DNA of 64,000 nt from Haliclystus octoradiatus (Eukaryota; Cnidaria; Staurozoa; Stauromedusae; Haliclystidae), in contig OU744454.1 in assembly GCA_916610825.1 (NCBI GenBank), positions 9,302,922 through 9,366,921 of the forward strand, given 5' to 3'. Below the pieces are notes generated by a model, which was not told the origin of the DNA, searched no databases, and saw only the letters and a program-made list of their open reading frames with translations. A program made the position numbers and the translations under genes. Below are positions 23,125-35,962 of the stretch, piece after piece (position 1 is the first letter of the stretch; the number at the start of each line of letters is the position of its first letter).

Positions 23125-23385
23125 TTTGAAGCTGATATAAAGGCCAAGTATAAAGTTATAGTAATTATTTAAAACATTAAAAACCATCGTCTAGTTAAAA
23201 TCTCTTCGCACTTTCTTCACATCGCCATTTTGGTTGTGATGATTCCCGCCTGGGTTCCAATCTCCTTTGTTGATAACTTGATCTGATGCGTGGATCTGAT
23301 GTTTTGAAATTATTTCCACATCAGCATTCCAGCAAGTTGTTACTCAACTAAATAGCAAGCAGAATAGACTAGAGTAGAGAATAAA
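23125..23385. promoter_or_regulatory. Shared intergenic region between RNF168 and MPDU1, probable bidirectional promoter
   Basis: Only 261 bp separate the divergent start codons of RNF168 (minus) and MPDU1 (plus). No other coding or repeat signal is seen, so the segment should contain the 5' UTRs and core promoters of both genes. Confidence 0.55.
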
Positions 23386-26300
23386 ATGGCAGCAGAAAAT
23401 CAAGACTATTTCTTTAGTCCCCTTGTTTTAACATTACTTCCACGACATTGCCACGATGAGTTTCTTTTCAAGTTTAATTTCTTAGACGGTAAGTACACAC
23501 ACTCACAGCCTATTGTGACAGCTCAGCGAACTTCTTGAACAAGGTTACAAGCTCAATGAACATTGATAATTGATTGAATTAATCTATGATCTACGAGATA
23601 TCCACCTACGTTTCCTTCCGATGTGACTGTAGAAGTCAGACAATATTGTATAGTATGTATTTACTTTTCCCTCTGAGGCTGTTTGATGAAATGAAAAGTT
23701 GAAATGTGCCTCAGATGGAATTTTGAATAGGCCTACGTGCTGCATTCTTTTTCTAATATTTTCAAGGTCATGGCAACGACGGACAAAAGTAATCTAATGG
23801 TTTGTAACTTCAAGGATAAAAATTAATACGAGCGAATTGCACGAATACAAGATTTTCTTTAAAAATTTTGCAAAAGAAACAGACTCATATCCATAGAGCA
23901 ATGAGCAAGAATTTTGAAATATGTATAGAATAGAATAGAATATATTTGTCAAAAATTAAATGGTGTAAAAATGGACAGGCAAATAATGGGAAGTACAGCT
24001 TCTGCTTAAATAAAGCCTACAAATGCTTTATGCATGGTTAATAAAATGAATAATCAAATTTATTGATATATTGTGCAAATTTAACAAAATTAAAAATTTT
24101 AGCAATAAGGCGATAAGTCGACCTTTGATAGTCGATTGCTAAAAATGTTAGAATGTTTTGCTGTCACAGCGCTATCAGGTAATGAGTTCCAAACATTGAC
24201 AACACAATGACAAAAGGTAGAACCAATGGTAACATTTATTACATTGGCTGATTCAAAAACTAGAGAATTTTCCTCTCCTTAACATGTATTTTGTTTTTAG
24301 TTTCCTTAAAAAAGATATAATTTACATCGACGTTAACAAAGCCATGTAACATTTTGAAAGTAATTGTAAGATCCGCTCTTAATCGACGTAGTTCCAGTGA
24401 CCTTGGTTGAAGGACAGTAAGACGATCAGAGTAATTTGTGAAGGGTATATTTGCTAATTTACAGAGTCGTTTAGTAAATCTTTTTTGCACCTTCTCGATG
24501 GTTATTATATCCTTGATGAGGTTTGGATTCCATACTGCAGTGTCTGATTCAATGATAGGCCTATACTGTGTAGCCTTTAATAACAACTTTGGATTTCTTG
24601 ATTTGAAGCATTTCCAAATTAAAAAAGAATGGTTTGCAAGGAAGGGAGAATTTCAGATCAGAAGAAATAATGATACCAAGATCTTTAATAGATTCAACAG
24701 ATTTAATAGGAGGATCGTCTAAAGAATACTGCACATGATCAGCATGTGCATTTCCAATAGATATCTGATTACATTTTTCATGAGCAATGACCATTGGCCT
24801 ATTGACAGAAGGTATCCAATGTCACAGATAAAGGATCTGAATTGTTCCGTTATTATCTCTTGATGAATAGAATTTTGCATCATCTGCATATATTTTCAGT
24901 TTCCATCCAGCGCGTAAACTGTCTGGGATATCGTTGACAAATATTATAAATAATAACGGACCTAAAACAGATCCTTGTGGTACACCACTCGTAACAGGAA
25001 GGCCATCCGATAAACTATTACCAACAGATACGTGTTGCGTGCGATGTGTTAGGTATGATGTGATCTATGACAGAAGTTCATTGTCTATGCCATTGGCCTG
25101 CAATTTATATAGTAACTTTTCATGACTTACTGAATGGAAGGCTTCACTAAAATCAATGTAGCCTGTACTGCATCGGTCATATGTCTTTTCTTTTATGGTG
25201 CACCAGTCTGCTATTGCGTAGGGCCACATAATAGTTGCTGGAGGCTCAAGCGAAGCGAGGGGCGTAGCCTCAAGCTCAGGCAAGCGGCCGCGACCGCCAG
25301 CCCAGATCCGCGCATACGGAGTCAAAATTCAACCAAGGATATTGGAGACCCAAATTTCAGCTGATAGTTTCTCCTGCGCATTTTACAAACATGCTGTCTG
25401 TGTTGCAAAAATGTTATTAGTTACTAGTTATTAGCATCATGGTTCTGTTTTTATCGAGATCGATCGAGTATATATTTTATATGAATTTTTAAACTCGACC
25501 TTCTCTGTAATACCCTTTGTTCAACTCTTTTGTCTTTTACAGTTTTTTACAGTCACATGGTCTTGCGATTTTGTCCGCTCGCTGGTGTATTGTGCTTCAG
25601 GGCACGTAGTTTAGCACTGTGGCGTTTACACAATAGCTGTTAAAGTGTTAATTGTTTTCCTAATTGTTGTCGTATTCAAAGTTGTAATCGTGAATGGTCG
25701 ATTTCATGTGTACAAACTGTATGCGTAATAACAGTTCATGTTCTTAAAATGTCTGTTTTCCATTTTTTTTATTGAAATATACTCTAAAAGTTGTCAGGAG
25801 AGGCCTTAGGAACCATTGTTATTATATATATTTTCTGGAGGAGCATGCCCAAGACCCCCTAGCAGGAGCCACCCCTTTGGGGTGCCTCCCCAGAAATCTT
25901 CCTCATTTTTGTCAAACAATGTTGAGAGCTCTGGCAATGAATTATATAACATTTTGAACGCTGTTTGATTTGTGATTTTCTGTCCCAGCATCTTCTATTT
26001 TTATCTATGTCATAGATTTTTGATAGAAAAAAATACCAAATTGCAAATGTTTTTAATTTAATGCAAATTACGATCTGAATAGTGTTTGCAAGGAGCTGTC
26101 TAAATCTAATATATTTAAATTACAATCAGAGTTTTAACGAAAGCTTTTGCTGCGATGGTATGAAGAAGAATTATTGGAGTTACCAATTCGCAAGGCGCAG
26201 TCACGGGACCAATATCAACACACAGCTGGAAGTCTTTGTGAAGCACCACACACTTCTAGTACAAACCTTTGCTAAATATAGCACATTCTAATCTCATTTT

Positions 26301-29300
26301 AGACTTCGCTGAAAGTCCAAATCGTATTTTGAGAATGGAAACGTGATATATAAAAATTCAGATATCATATAGCAATTTTGTAATCTTTTTCCCGTTTTTA
26401 TGACCATTTTATATGCATTTGAGCTAAGAAGGGTTCGACCGTAAAATTACTGCTTTTGTAAAAGCTGTCCTGCTGTGATTCTATTGTTTGATCGATTCAA
26501 CACTTCCACTGCACCTTGCGAATTATATTAGACCAAGCGCCACAGAACTAAAACGGCAGGTTTCTCCCGGCAACTTGAAAATCACATAAAAGTGTTCGTA
26601 AAAATATGCTAAACAATTACCTATTTCTTGTTTCAATTAAATTTTGTTGTGAACCCTTCAAAAATCCAATTTATATTTCATGATTCACGGTCAAAGCATT
26701 CTTATCGTTTTGAGAAAATGCTGCATGTGAGCTTCATGGTCTTTGATTCTTTTGTTCCTCCCATGATTTTGCGAATCCATAGAAGCATGACGAAAACACA
26801 AAATGTATGAATTAAGAAGGCTCTGACCGTGAAATGATTTACAAATTCATCGTTGGTGAGCTCCACAAAAAAATTTAACTAAGACAAGAAACAGTGGTAT
26901 TTTTATGAACATTTTATGTGAATTTCAAGTTGCCTGGAGGAACCTGCTGTTTTAGTTCTGTGGTGCTCAATCTATATCTGTTTGCAAAGGATATCGTCTT
27001 TATCTCTCACAACTACCTTTCCTGAAGCCCAAATGTTAAGAGATTATTAATGACAATAATTGGAAATCAACTTTAATCTTTGTTTTAAATTCAATATAAT
27101 TCAACCATCAAAATCAACAAAGCAATGTTAGGCCTATATGAAAATAACTAACAAGGATTACACAAACACAAATAGAAAATCCAATAAATCAAACAGCTCC
27201 ATTAATCGATGTTAAGGTGTATATCTTGTTTTTGTGTTTCTGCTTTGTGCGATTGTCACCCTTCCAAAAAATCAAGCAAAGTTTATGCCTCACTCTTTTT
27301 CCACCATCAGGAACCAGTATCTTCATAAGATGGTTTACACCATTTGGAAAAAACACTTAACGTTTCATGTTTCTGTCACCAATAAAAAAGCGGTCGATCC
27401 AAATGACATCTCAAGATGTAGATTTTGAAGCCCAGGAAAAGAGAAAGATGTCTCTAAAGTCAAACAAACTATGCACCTACTGTTTTACAACTTTTACGTA
27501 CACATCACCAGTCGCCACCTCCATTTGTGACAGGTGTTTGTCAGGCTCTTTGAGCCTTTTTTACAAAAAAGGCTATTTTAACTAAGTCTAAATATCCTTG
27601 TATCTCATGTGTTTAAAGGTTTGGGCATATCTGACTTAGACGCTAGAAGCTTTTGATGTTGTGCAAAAAGAGATTCAATTTTTTTTTAAGTTTTGAATTG
27701 TCCTTTTTCATATAGTAAGCCCTCTTATCATTCCAATTATTGTCCCGAAGTTGGAAAACGTGACTGGTCGAAAATAGAGTACATTCAACATTAAATATCA
27801 TTGAGCTTATACGCGTTCAACCTAAGAAATCATTGTCACCATTCTTCATCATTTAGCTTCAGCTACCCAAATTATGTTAAAATTTGTTTGTGTGATGTGT
27901 AGGCTACTTTAGGCATTTGCTTATTTAAATATGACAATGTTCAAGTTAAAATCAGGGAGAAATTATAATTATGAATTTCTTTTTATACTAAAATATCTGA
28001 TTAATCACAAATAAATGCTGAGTTCTAAAAGTTAGGTATCTTGATTGATTGTGGGTAGGCCTTGACCATAATCAGGGTAATACCAGATATTAGATTGCTA
28101 GCCTCTGTGAAACAGTCATGAACCGGTCTTAAAGTTGACGAACCATTCATGAACTGAATTAATTATTTCTATGGGTATTCCTAAACATTATAAATGCAAT
28201 GCTGTCCGGCGTCCATGAACAGTCAATCGCATTATAAACATAAAATAGTTATTTTATCTATTTTAGAAGTTTTGATTTGTGCTTCTGCTTATCCATCCAG
28301 GCTGTATACTTAATTCCATAATCAAATTATACTTTGCATCTTATCTGTATCTTCTCATTTTCTAGTGCCATGTTTGAAAATCGCCCTCAGTAAAGGTCTT
28401 GGATATGGTATAATAATTGGGTCGGTATTGGGTAAGTATAGATAATTCTGACAATATGTACCAAATTGAGCTCTACGTCAATTCCTAATTACTAAACACA
28501 CCCAAATGTGCTATAATCGATGTTGGTCACCTTATACATGTATCTGCCAATAAACTGTTTTTAATCGTTACTTCAGAAATTTGTAGGGAAACATCTAGTC
28601 ATTTGTAGAATGTTGGAGAAACGTTAAAATCAGTTCCATGTTATAATTCTTTGCTCTTTCATTTCATAAACAGCCCTTTGATTAGATTTCATGTAGAACT
28701 TTCTGCTTTTGAAATCGTATCATTAACACATGCGAATTTTAAATGGAAAAAAGTGTGCTTGTAAGTATTAAAAGTTTGGAAAGTTTGAAAATTTGTAAGC
28801 AGGTTTGATTTCTTGAAATGGGCGTCTGAAGTAAATTAAGTCATAGATTATAGAATACAGGGATTAGCAACTCTGTTGTTCTTGGCCACGCGGCCAGATT
28901 ATGTTGAATTTGGCACGAAACAAAGTCACGTGATTTCACCCAACACAAGAGTTGAATGAAGCATATCAAAACTTTCAATCTTCCTAACTCGCATACCATA
29001 TTATATTATATCACCTTGTTATAAAAAGTTGCAATTTTTATGGTTGAAAATTTCAATTACATATTACTTTAAATGTTTGTTTCAATTCAATTACATTTAA
29101 CCAAATATTGAGTAGATATGGCCAATTTTAGCATAATTTTGCACTAGATTTCAACAAAATATTGCTTTCAGTATTTTGCAAATAGAAGAGAATCATTGTA
29201 TTAGTTTGCAAAAGAAAGTTTGTATGATTGAATTATTCTTAAAATATATTAATAGGGATATTACAACCGAGGGGATGCTATCACAGAAATTTTGCAAGCA

Positions 29301-32300
29301 ATGCACATTATAATAGATGTAATATAGATTTACATATTTGTATCACTTGTCTGGTGACACAGGAAAAAGAATCAAAGGCCGTAAAATTTTTTCTCCCGCA
29401 TTTTTCATTTTTCTACCATGATTATACAATCATTATTGTAGACAAACAAATTAAAATTGTTTCAGGAGTAAAATGATTTTGGGAAATGGTGACTATGATT
29501 TAAACTCGGCTTATACAGTGAACAATGAACATACCTTGAAACTTGGAAAATCAACCCCTAAAACAGACCTATTAACTTATATACCTAGTCGACCTTGATT
29601 CAAATTTTTCGACCTGATAAAGCTAATTTATAACGCTGTAAGCAAAATAATTTCAGGAAGTTGGTGTTTTTCATCCAGAATCCAGGAAGGCTAGAAAACT
29701 TGTGACACCCTGGTATATATAGGCAGTTGGTCTTTATATCCTGGGTTGATTGAATAGAAAATGCTATTGTTTAGACATTGCAAGAGTGACCACCATAGAT
29801 AGATGAATGATGATTTATATAAGCGGATTGACTGTATTGTATACCATTTCTTCGTCCCTGCTATTATCTAACTTCATTTCAACTCAATTATAACTACAAG
29901 AGAATACTATAAGGGCTATTGCATTGTTTCGAATTGAGAATTTCATTAATTTTCAATTGATAAGGCTGGTTTAACATGTATTTCTTTACTGTCAAGGTAC
30001 TCATTCATTGGAGACTTTTCTGATGTCCTAGCTTGTGAGGCATCACACCTAAAGTCTTGCTAACAAATAATCATTTTCAAGCTAAAAAAGAATGATCACG
30101 TTTTACAAGAGTTATATAATAGTATACTAAAAAAGGATTTCAGTAATAGAATTCTAACCATGAACATAATACGAACAATGACTACAATTACGGAAATACA
30201 TTATTCATTATACGTTATACATTTATATCTACTAATTTCATTGTTTAATTTCATTACAGTCAAAGTTCCACAAATTCTAAAGCTCCTTCGTGCTGGCAAT
30301 GCAATTGGCCTAAGCATGCTGTCTCTATTTCTAGAGATGTTTGTGATGACATCAACAATGTCATATAGTTTAGCAATGTCTTTTCCTTTCAGGTAAGTAA
30401 TCAAATGATTGCTGAGGCAATAGCAAATGAGCTACATTACAGTTGCTGTCTGCTGAATACAAATAATGATTCTCCTATGCTACAAGTTAATTCTAATGGG
30501 GAACCTGGTAATCTAGAGACTAGAGTCATTCTAGAATAATTTAATCAAAAATAAATTCAAATATTCATTGATTTTAAGTTTTTTACTTGAATGTTATAAT
30601 CCTGAATTACACTATACTAATAAGCAATTGGCACACAGTTTCCTATGAGCTATTGCTTTCTGGCTCACTCAAGTCACTTCAGAAAAAAGTGAGAATGCAA
30701 CAGAAGATCACAAGTCCCTGCTTTTATAATAACTAGCTGCCAATTATTTACGTTTATGAACACAAATAATAAAAAATGTCTTTAAGAAAGAAGAAAAAGT
30801 TATGTTATCCAATGGTCCAAACCAGTGTGTAACCCAGAGCCATCTATCTACAAAATTTATATTAGTATTTATAAATGGATGTCTCTAAGTGTAACTAGTT
30901 AGAAAGACAAGTAACTGACCACTATGAACAGGTGGTCTTTGTAACAGATGGTATCTATATGTAACATTTAGATGAATAGGATAGAATAGAAAGGACACAA
31001 TCTACACGTTATAGGTAGGTTACTATTTGAGTGGTTTTACCTTAAATCTTTGAAACATGATGAAAGACATTCCCATTATATTTGCACAGATTCAGATCCA
31101 TGCGAAACGTAAATATCCTTTTGGACATTTATTTAACACCACGTTTCTTTTATTTTTCAGTTCATGGGGTGAAGCCTTCTTCATGTCAATTCAAAATCTC
31201 TTCATAATCGTTCTCTGCTTCTACTTCAGTCGTAAATACCCCAGTATGTTATTATTCCTATTAGCATATAGTGGCGCGACATATACATTATGTTCTGGTA
31301 TGACCCCACTCAAGTATCTCACTCAATTGCAGACAGCGAGTTTACCAGTACTATCATTATCAAAGGTATGTTAATTTATTTGTGGCGCTTTCAAAGTTCA
31401 TCTACAATCAGGAGTCTTTTTTGCTGTATGCTAATTTGTTGGGAAGGTCGAGCAACATGCTCCAAATGTGAGCCACTGGTGACATGTAATTCAAATCATA
31501 TGAATTTGTCAGTCATTATTGTAAAAAATTTGCTGATATGTGCGGTGATATGTCTGCGTGTTGTCACCAGCCATTTCTGTACAATGCATACTCAAAATGA
31601 TGCATTGGCTGATGTTATTCTGTTTGAGGAAATCAAAATATTACTTACAAAACTCTTATACTGTGTTCTACCTCTCCTTAAGGAGGCTTGGAACAGTAGA
31701 CACCATTTGAAATAGAAACAGGATTTGATAAAATGGGGAATTTCGGGACTGAGAGACCCGGGGAAGGCTATAGACCGAGCGCCACAGAACTAAAATGGTA
31801 GGTTTCCCCGGGCAACTTGAAAATCACATAAAAGTGTTCATAAAAATATGCAAAACAATTCCCTATTTCTGGTTTCAATTAAATTTTACTGTGAACCCTT
31901 CAAAAATCCGATTTATATTTCATGATTCATAGAAAGCGTTCTTATCGTTTTGAAAAAATGCTGCGTGTGAGCTTCATGGTCTTGGATTTTTTTGTTCTCC
32001 CATGATTTTGCCAATCCATAGAAGCATGACTTGATTTACAAATTCATCGTTGGTGAGTTCCATATAACATTTGACTATTAAAACAAGAAACGGGAATGTA
32101 TTTATGGTATTTTTATGAACATTTTATGTGAATTGCAAGTTTCCCGGAGAAACCTTCCGTTTTAGCTCTGTGGCGCTGGGTCTACCAGCTCAAAATCAGA
32201 AGGGAGGGGAGAAAAGTTGTATCCAACTTTATAAAATACAAATTTATAATCAGAAGAAAAATGATATTCCTTCTTTCCTTTGGAAGATGAGTAAAAAGGT

Positions 32301-35300
32301 GCAGCTTTATCATATTTTATGACAATATTGTAGCCCTTAAACTAAAGGGATGTGAAAACATTTACATGATGTATCAGATGTAATCTCACCCAAACGATGA
32401 TGTAATCAAGCAAAATTTAGAATCCCGAAAGGAAAAATACTTTATCGGACCCTAGATAGAAATAACGCCACACTCGCTCTATATTTTTCAAAACAATGTG
32501 GTAGATTATAGGGAACCTGGTTGTTAATACTTGACGGGAAATAAATTCTGGTATATTGATATCACATATTAGCATAGCAACACTTTTAGATTTTCCCTGG
32601 TGTTGCCATGGCAACATTTGAGTAGTATAACTTTTCATGTTGGAGCACATCTTTGACATTAACTCAAAAAACAACCTGTAGACCCAATTGTTTTTTCATT
32701 GTCACCTCTGAGTTATACTTCTACAAAATTCAGCAGAAGGAAGTGTTTGAAAAATGTTGCCTCCTACTAATATCATATTAATATGTAATATGCTGATTTA
32801 TGTTGCACTTCTCATCTTCTAATCAAAATACTTTTATCAACATGCAGACATATCAGCGCACAAATCAGCGAGATACGACCATGCCTTCTTAGATCTTTTT
32901 ACCAAAGTTTACTTTTTTTAATTCTAGAGAATGTTTAAATTTCTATAACAATGAAAATCTAATAATCCAGAATTTTATCCTCAATTGTTTGTGTTGCTTC
33001 ATTGAAGTATGTGAACATGTGTTATTATTGATGTAAAATATGGGGAGACTTCAAAGCCTTATAGCCCCAACATTAATTGGGCACCCCCGTTTTTTATTCC
33101 TGAAAATGAAAATCTGAACGTCCAAATTCTATTCTGAAAATTAAAAATAAATTCAACAGAAGGATTATCTTGGCTCTACTGTATCAAACCTCCTTAATTT
33201 CTCACTTTTCATCCGTAACAAATAGAGGTAATGAACAAGCTCGATAGTATTACCACATTTTATAATTTTATAAATGTAACTTCGTAGAGTCGTAGACAAC
33301 CATGGCCAGGCTACTTCGGATTTTGGATAATGATGTTAATACATTATATCCCCTGAGAAGATTGTTGTAATAGATTCAGCAGGTGATCTGTTATGCATGG
33401 AAATACAGCAGTAGGAAATGACCTACAAATTAATCACATTTTATTCATTATTCTGTATGAATAGTTCCTTTATATCTAACGTTGTAAATTCCATTAAGCC
33501 AATTATAATGTCAGTATTTGGGGTAGGCCTACTTGAATCATCATACATAACAAAAGCACAACAATCTTATAGAAGATTACAGCTTACTTATAATTTCTTT
33601 GGAAATTGGATCAGTTATTCCCTGTTGTGTGTTGGATTTGTTCCATTGTTTAACACTTCATGTGTCATATTTTCAAAATGGAGAACTCATTGTATTATGT
33701 TATATCATTGTAGTTCTGGGTGGGTGTTGTCGTTAGTATAGATAGATGGACCTACCTTCTTATTCAAATTTTGAAAGGAATAACTGAATAATTTGATCGG
33801 TATAAATACTGTAGACTTTAAGGACTAAACTTCACCGTATTACCACCGTATTTAATTTATTGTTGCCTAAAAATGTAACTTTCTCAACAAGCAGCCCGAT
33901 AAACAGTAATCTTGGTAATATCCCTTCCCCGTCCCTACAACGCCCAACGGGATGCTTGGGATTTACTTATTCCCGTCACACTCATAGAGGTTGATACTGA
34001 TCTTTCATTGTAAAGAGCATCATCATCAACATTGATTTATTGACTGTATTATATTGATCTAAACGATGATGATGATGATGCTGATGGATCTTGCGTGACT
34101 CATAACTCGGATTTACATTTTTGTAAACATTTGTAATTCCTCTTACTAAACATCAATTGTATCCTTCCATTGAATTTAAAGGGTGAATAGTTATTAGTGG
34201 CCCCCTTAGCAGGTAATTATGGAACATAGAAAGTTTGAGATTATCGACATTTTGTTGAAATAAAGCTTGGCAGTGTCCTAATGCAGTTGGATCAATGAAT
34301 AATCCGGTTTGATAAGTTGTTATAATCCGATTGTCTCTCCGTAAAGAGCATAAAACAAAAGACAGACCTTGATAATAAAAAGGAATATATAATCCGGTAT
34401 CCGTCCTATGGCTCAGCTGCTAAAAATATCATAAATGATTTTTAATTCCTTTTTATTATTATCTAAATGCATGCTGTACAGTGAAGATTGTCTTTATTTT
34501 TCTCTTCAGTTATTTTATTAATGTGTTTGTTTTTATGATGTGTGTGTGTGTGATTATTATTTAAATTAATTTACTTGTCTTCTTTGAATTATGATAATTG
34601 ACAATTAGAACTGTTCTATACATTTTCCAGGTGCATTTAAAAAGATTTTTAAAAGCCTTACTTTGGAAACTTCAGAATTCACCTGAAAATTTTGTAGTGT
34701 AATTAATTTTTGTGTAGGCTATTACAACTGTAGTACTGTGCCTTTGTTCTTTGAAGTTTTTTCGACCTGTTTTATAATTATGCTGTATGCTTTTCAAACT
34801 GACAGTTTATTTGTAGATTCATGGAATTAAGCTTGGTATTTTATTTTTCAGTATCATAATGCTGATTTGCGGCTAAATGGAGCTATTAGTTGCCTAGCCT
34901 GCTCGCAGACTCACTGTCAAAATGTAAACTTGGTAAAAAGTAGACTACTGTTTACCAAATTTACTTTTTGACAGTGAGTCTGCGAGCAGACTATTAGTTG
35001 CCACCATTGATCAAATTTAATCCATAATTTAAGTTGTAGTCCTTCAAAGCTGCTCTCCCTTCGCAAGAATTATACTGGGCATTGTGTCATCGTATGCCCC
35101 TTTCCCATTAGCCTTCTTTGAGTCAAGGGGGTTCCCAGAGATTTCACGAAACACGGACGAATTTTTTAAAAGTTCACGTTTCACGCATGTCAAAATCGCC
35201 CAAGTCCGGTTCGTAGACATCACTTGTTTAGTTTTCCTGAGATTGTCCATTATATAGCAAAACATAATATTTATTTTGTAATTGTACGAATTTTGCACAG

Positions 35301-35962
35301 AATTGTTGATCTTTTTGAACAAAATACAGATAAAAAATGATAAAAAATTTCCCCTTTTAAATGATGTCAAGTTCTCGTTTCAAGGGACTGTTTTTAACAA
35401 ATTCCCTTTTAATTCACACTATCGAGCAGGGTGATTCTCTGTTCTGCTTTGAACCCCCTGTTAAGCTCCTGGATTCCAAAGTTCCAAAGCAAAATCTATC
35501 AGTACAGTAACCCCAATGTGCCTCTAACATTTCGAAATTATGTTTTTCAATATCTGTAATTAGCTTGTAAATGTAATTACAATGTAAAGATTAACTGTGA
35601 AAACAAGAAACCACAGTGTTTTCACGTGATCTATAGAACGCCAGAGGATTTTTACCGTGTCGTAATAACACTAACCTAATACCGGGAGACAATCATTTAT
35701 AGCTTATTGATCTCTTTTTCTTTGGTAGGTTGTGCAGATTTTCCAAAATTTTAATAATGGTCACACGGGACAGCTTTCAGCCGTGACAGTATTTCTCCTT
35801 TTTGGTGGTAGTATAGCACGTATCTTTACAAGTATTCAAGAAACTGGAGATATGTTGTTCGTTGCGCAGTATCTCATTGGTTGTGCATTAAATTGTATAT
35901 TATGGACACAGATACTATATTACTGGAATGTTAAAGCAATTGTCAAGTCAAAGAGTGAATGA
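23386..35962 (+). CDS. MPDU1: MPDU1 (mannose-P-dolichol utilisation defect 1), 5 exons, 246 aa
   Basis: Exons 23386-23488, 28366-28431, 30260-30392, 31161-31365 and 35729-35962 join in frame to 246 residues, against 247 in human. Recognisable blocks are CLKIALSKGLGYGIIIGS, the first PQ-loop (VPQILKLLRAGNAIGLS), SSWGEAFFMSIQNL, and the second PQ-loop region with NNGHTGQLSAVTVFLLF and ARIFTSIQETGD. The C-terminal KSKSE resembles the lysine-rich tail of the family. The protein is a seven-helix ER membrane protein of the PQ-loop family, needed for use of dolichol-phosphate mannose and dolichol-phosphate glucose in N-glycan, GPI and C-mannose assembly. The ATG lies in an AAAATGG context and is divergent from RNF168 (261 bp apart). 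Intron 1 holds a LINE fragment; introns 1 and 4 hold two copies of one MITE. A possible AATAAA signal lies 850 bp past the stop, near 36806. Confidence 0.95.
24245..25231 (-). mobile_element. 5'-truncated non-LTR retrotransposon (LINE, CR1/Jockey-like) reverse transcriptase, degraded
   Basis: Minus-strand frames give in order YIDFSEAFHSVSHEKLLYKL (RT block A), SGVPQGSVLGPLLF (block B), KIYADDAKF (catalytic YADD), SVESIKDLGIIIS, and the C-terminal EKVQKRFTKRLCKL and LQPRSLELRRLRADL motifs of CR1/Jockey-type elements. The frame is broken by several shifts and stops. The endonuclease is absent, typical of 5' truncation. The 3' UTR may extend to the (TATTC)-like repeats near 23930. It sits in MPDU1 intron 1. 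Confidence 0.85.
25228..25320. other. GC-rich island in an AT-rich intron
   Basis: About 90 bp with GAAGCGAGGGGCGTAGCC, GCGGCCGCGACCGCC and CCAGATCCGCGCATACGG, far above local GC. It abuts the truncated 5' side of the LINE. No coding similarity recognised; it could be part of another mobile element. Confidence 0.5.
26529..26974. mobile_element. MITE family 1 (TA-flanked, ~60-bp terminal inverted repeats), copy 1
   Basis: Starts TAGACCAAGCGCCACAGAAC and ends with the inverse (GTTCTGTGGTGCT...TCTA). Inverted repeats run about 60 bp; the interior has no coding capacity. TA at each end fits a mariner-type target. It lies in MPDU1 intron 1. Confidence 0.8.
28085..28215. repeat. TTCATGAA-rich dispersed repeat
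   Basis: Starts CCTCTGTGAAACAGTCATGAAC; contains CATTCATGAACTGA and a decayed right part. It lies in MPDU1 intron 1. Confidence 0.55.
31771..32184. mobile_element. MITE family 1, copy 2
   Basis: Colinear with copy 1 over its whole length (shared CACATAAAAGTGTTC, CTTCATGGTCTT, AAATTCATCGTTGGTGAG) with a deletion of about 30 bp relative to it. Ends TAGACCGAGCGCC and GGCGCTGGGTCTA. It lies in MPDU1 intron 4. Confidence 0.8.
32602..32615. promoter_or_regulatory. Perfect X-box palindrome GTTGCCATGGCAAC
   Basis: The 14-mer is the textbook high-affinity RFX site, fully palindromic. It lies in MPDU1 intron 4, 1.2 kb after exon 4. Whether it acts as an enhancer is unknown. Confidence 0.5.
34895..34990. 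mobile_element. Foldback element with 12-bp direct repeats
   Basis: Arms CTGCTCGCAGACTCACTGTC and the inverse, about 38 bp each, around a short loop. CTATTAGTTGCC stands on both sides (34883-34894 and 34991-35002), as expected of a target duplication. It lies in MPDU1 intron 4. Confidence 0.85.

Noticed and set aside
23125..23187. Upstream in-frame ATG of RNF168 at 23187
   Set aside because: Would add 21 residues of an AT-rich hydrophobic stretch not seen in the family; the ATG at 23124 has the better context.
24245..25231. A functional reverse-transcriptase gene
   Set aside because: Several frameshifts and stops, and no endonuclease; it is a dead LINE fragment.
27367..27585. Small zinc-finger protein (CTYC ... 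CDRC)
   Set aside because: Two CxxC pairs in a 72-residue frame inside MPDU1 intron 1, with no known domain context; likely chance.
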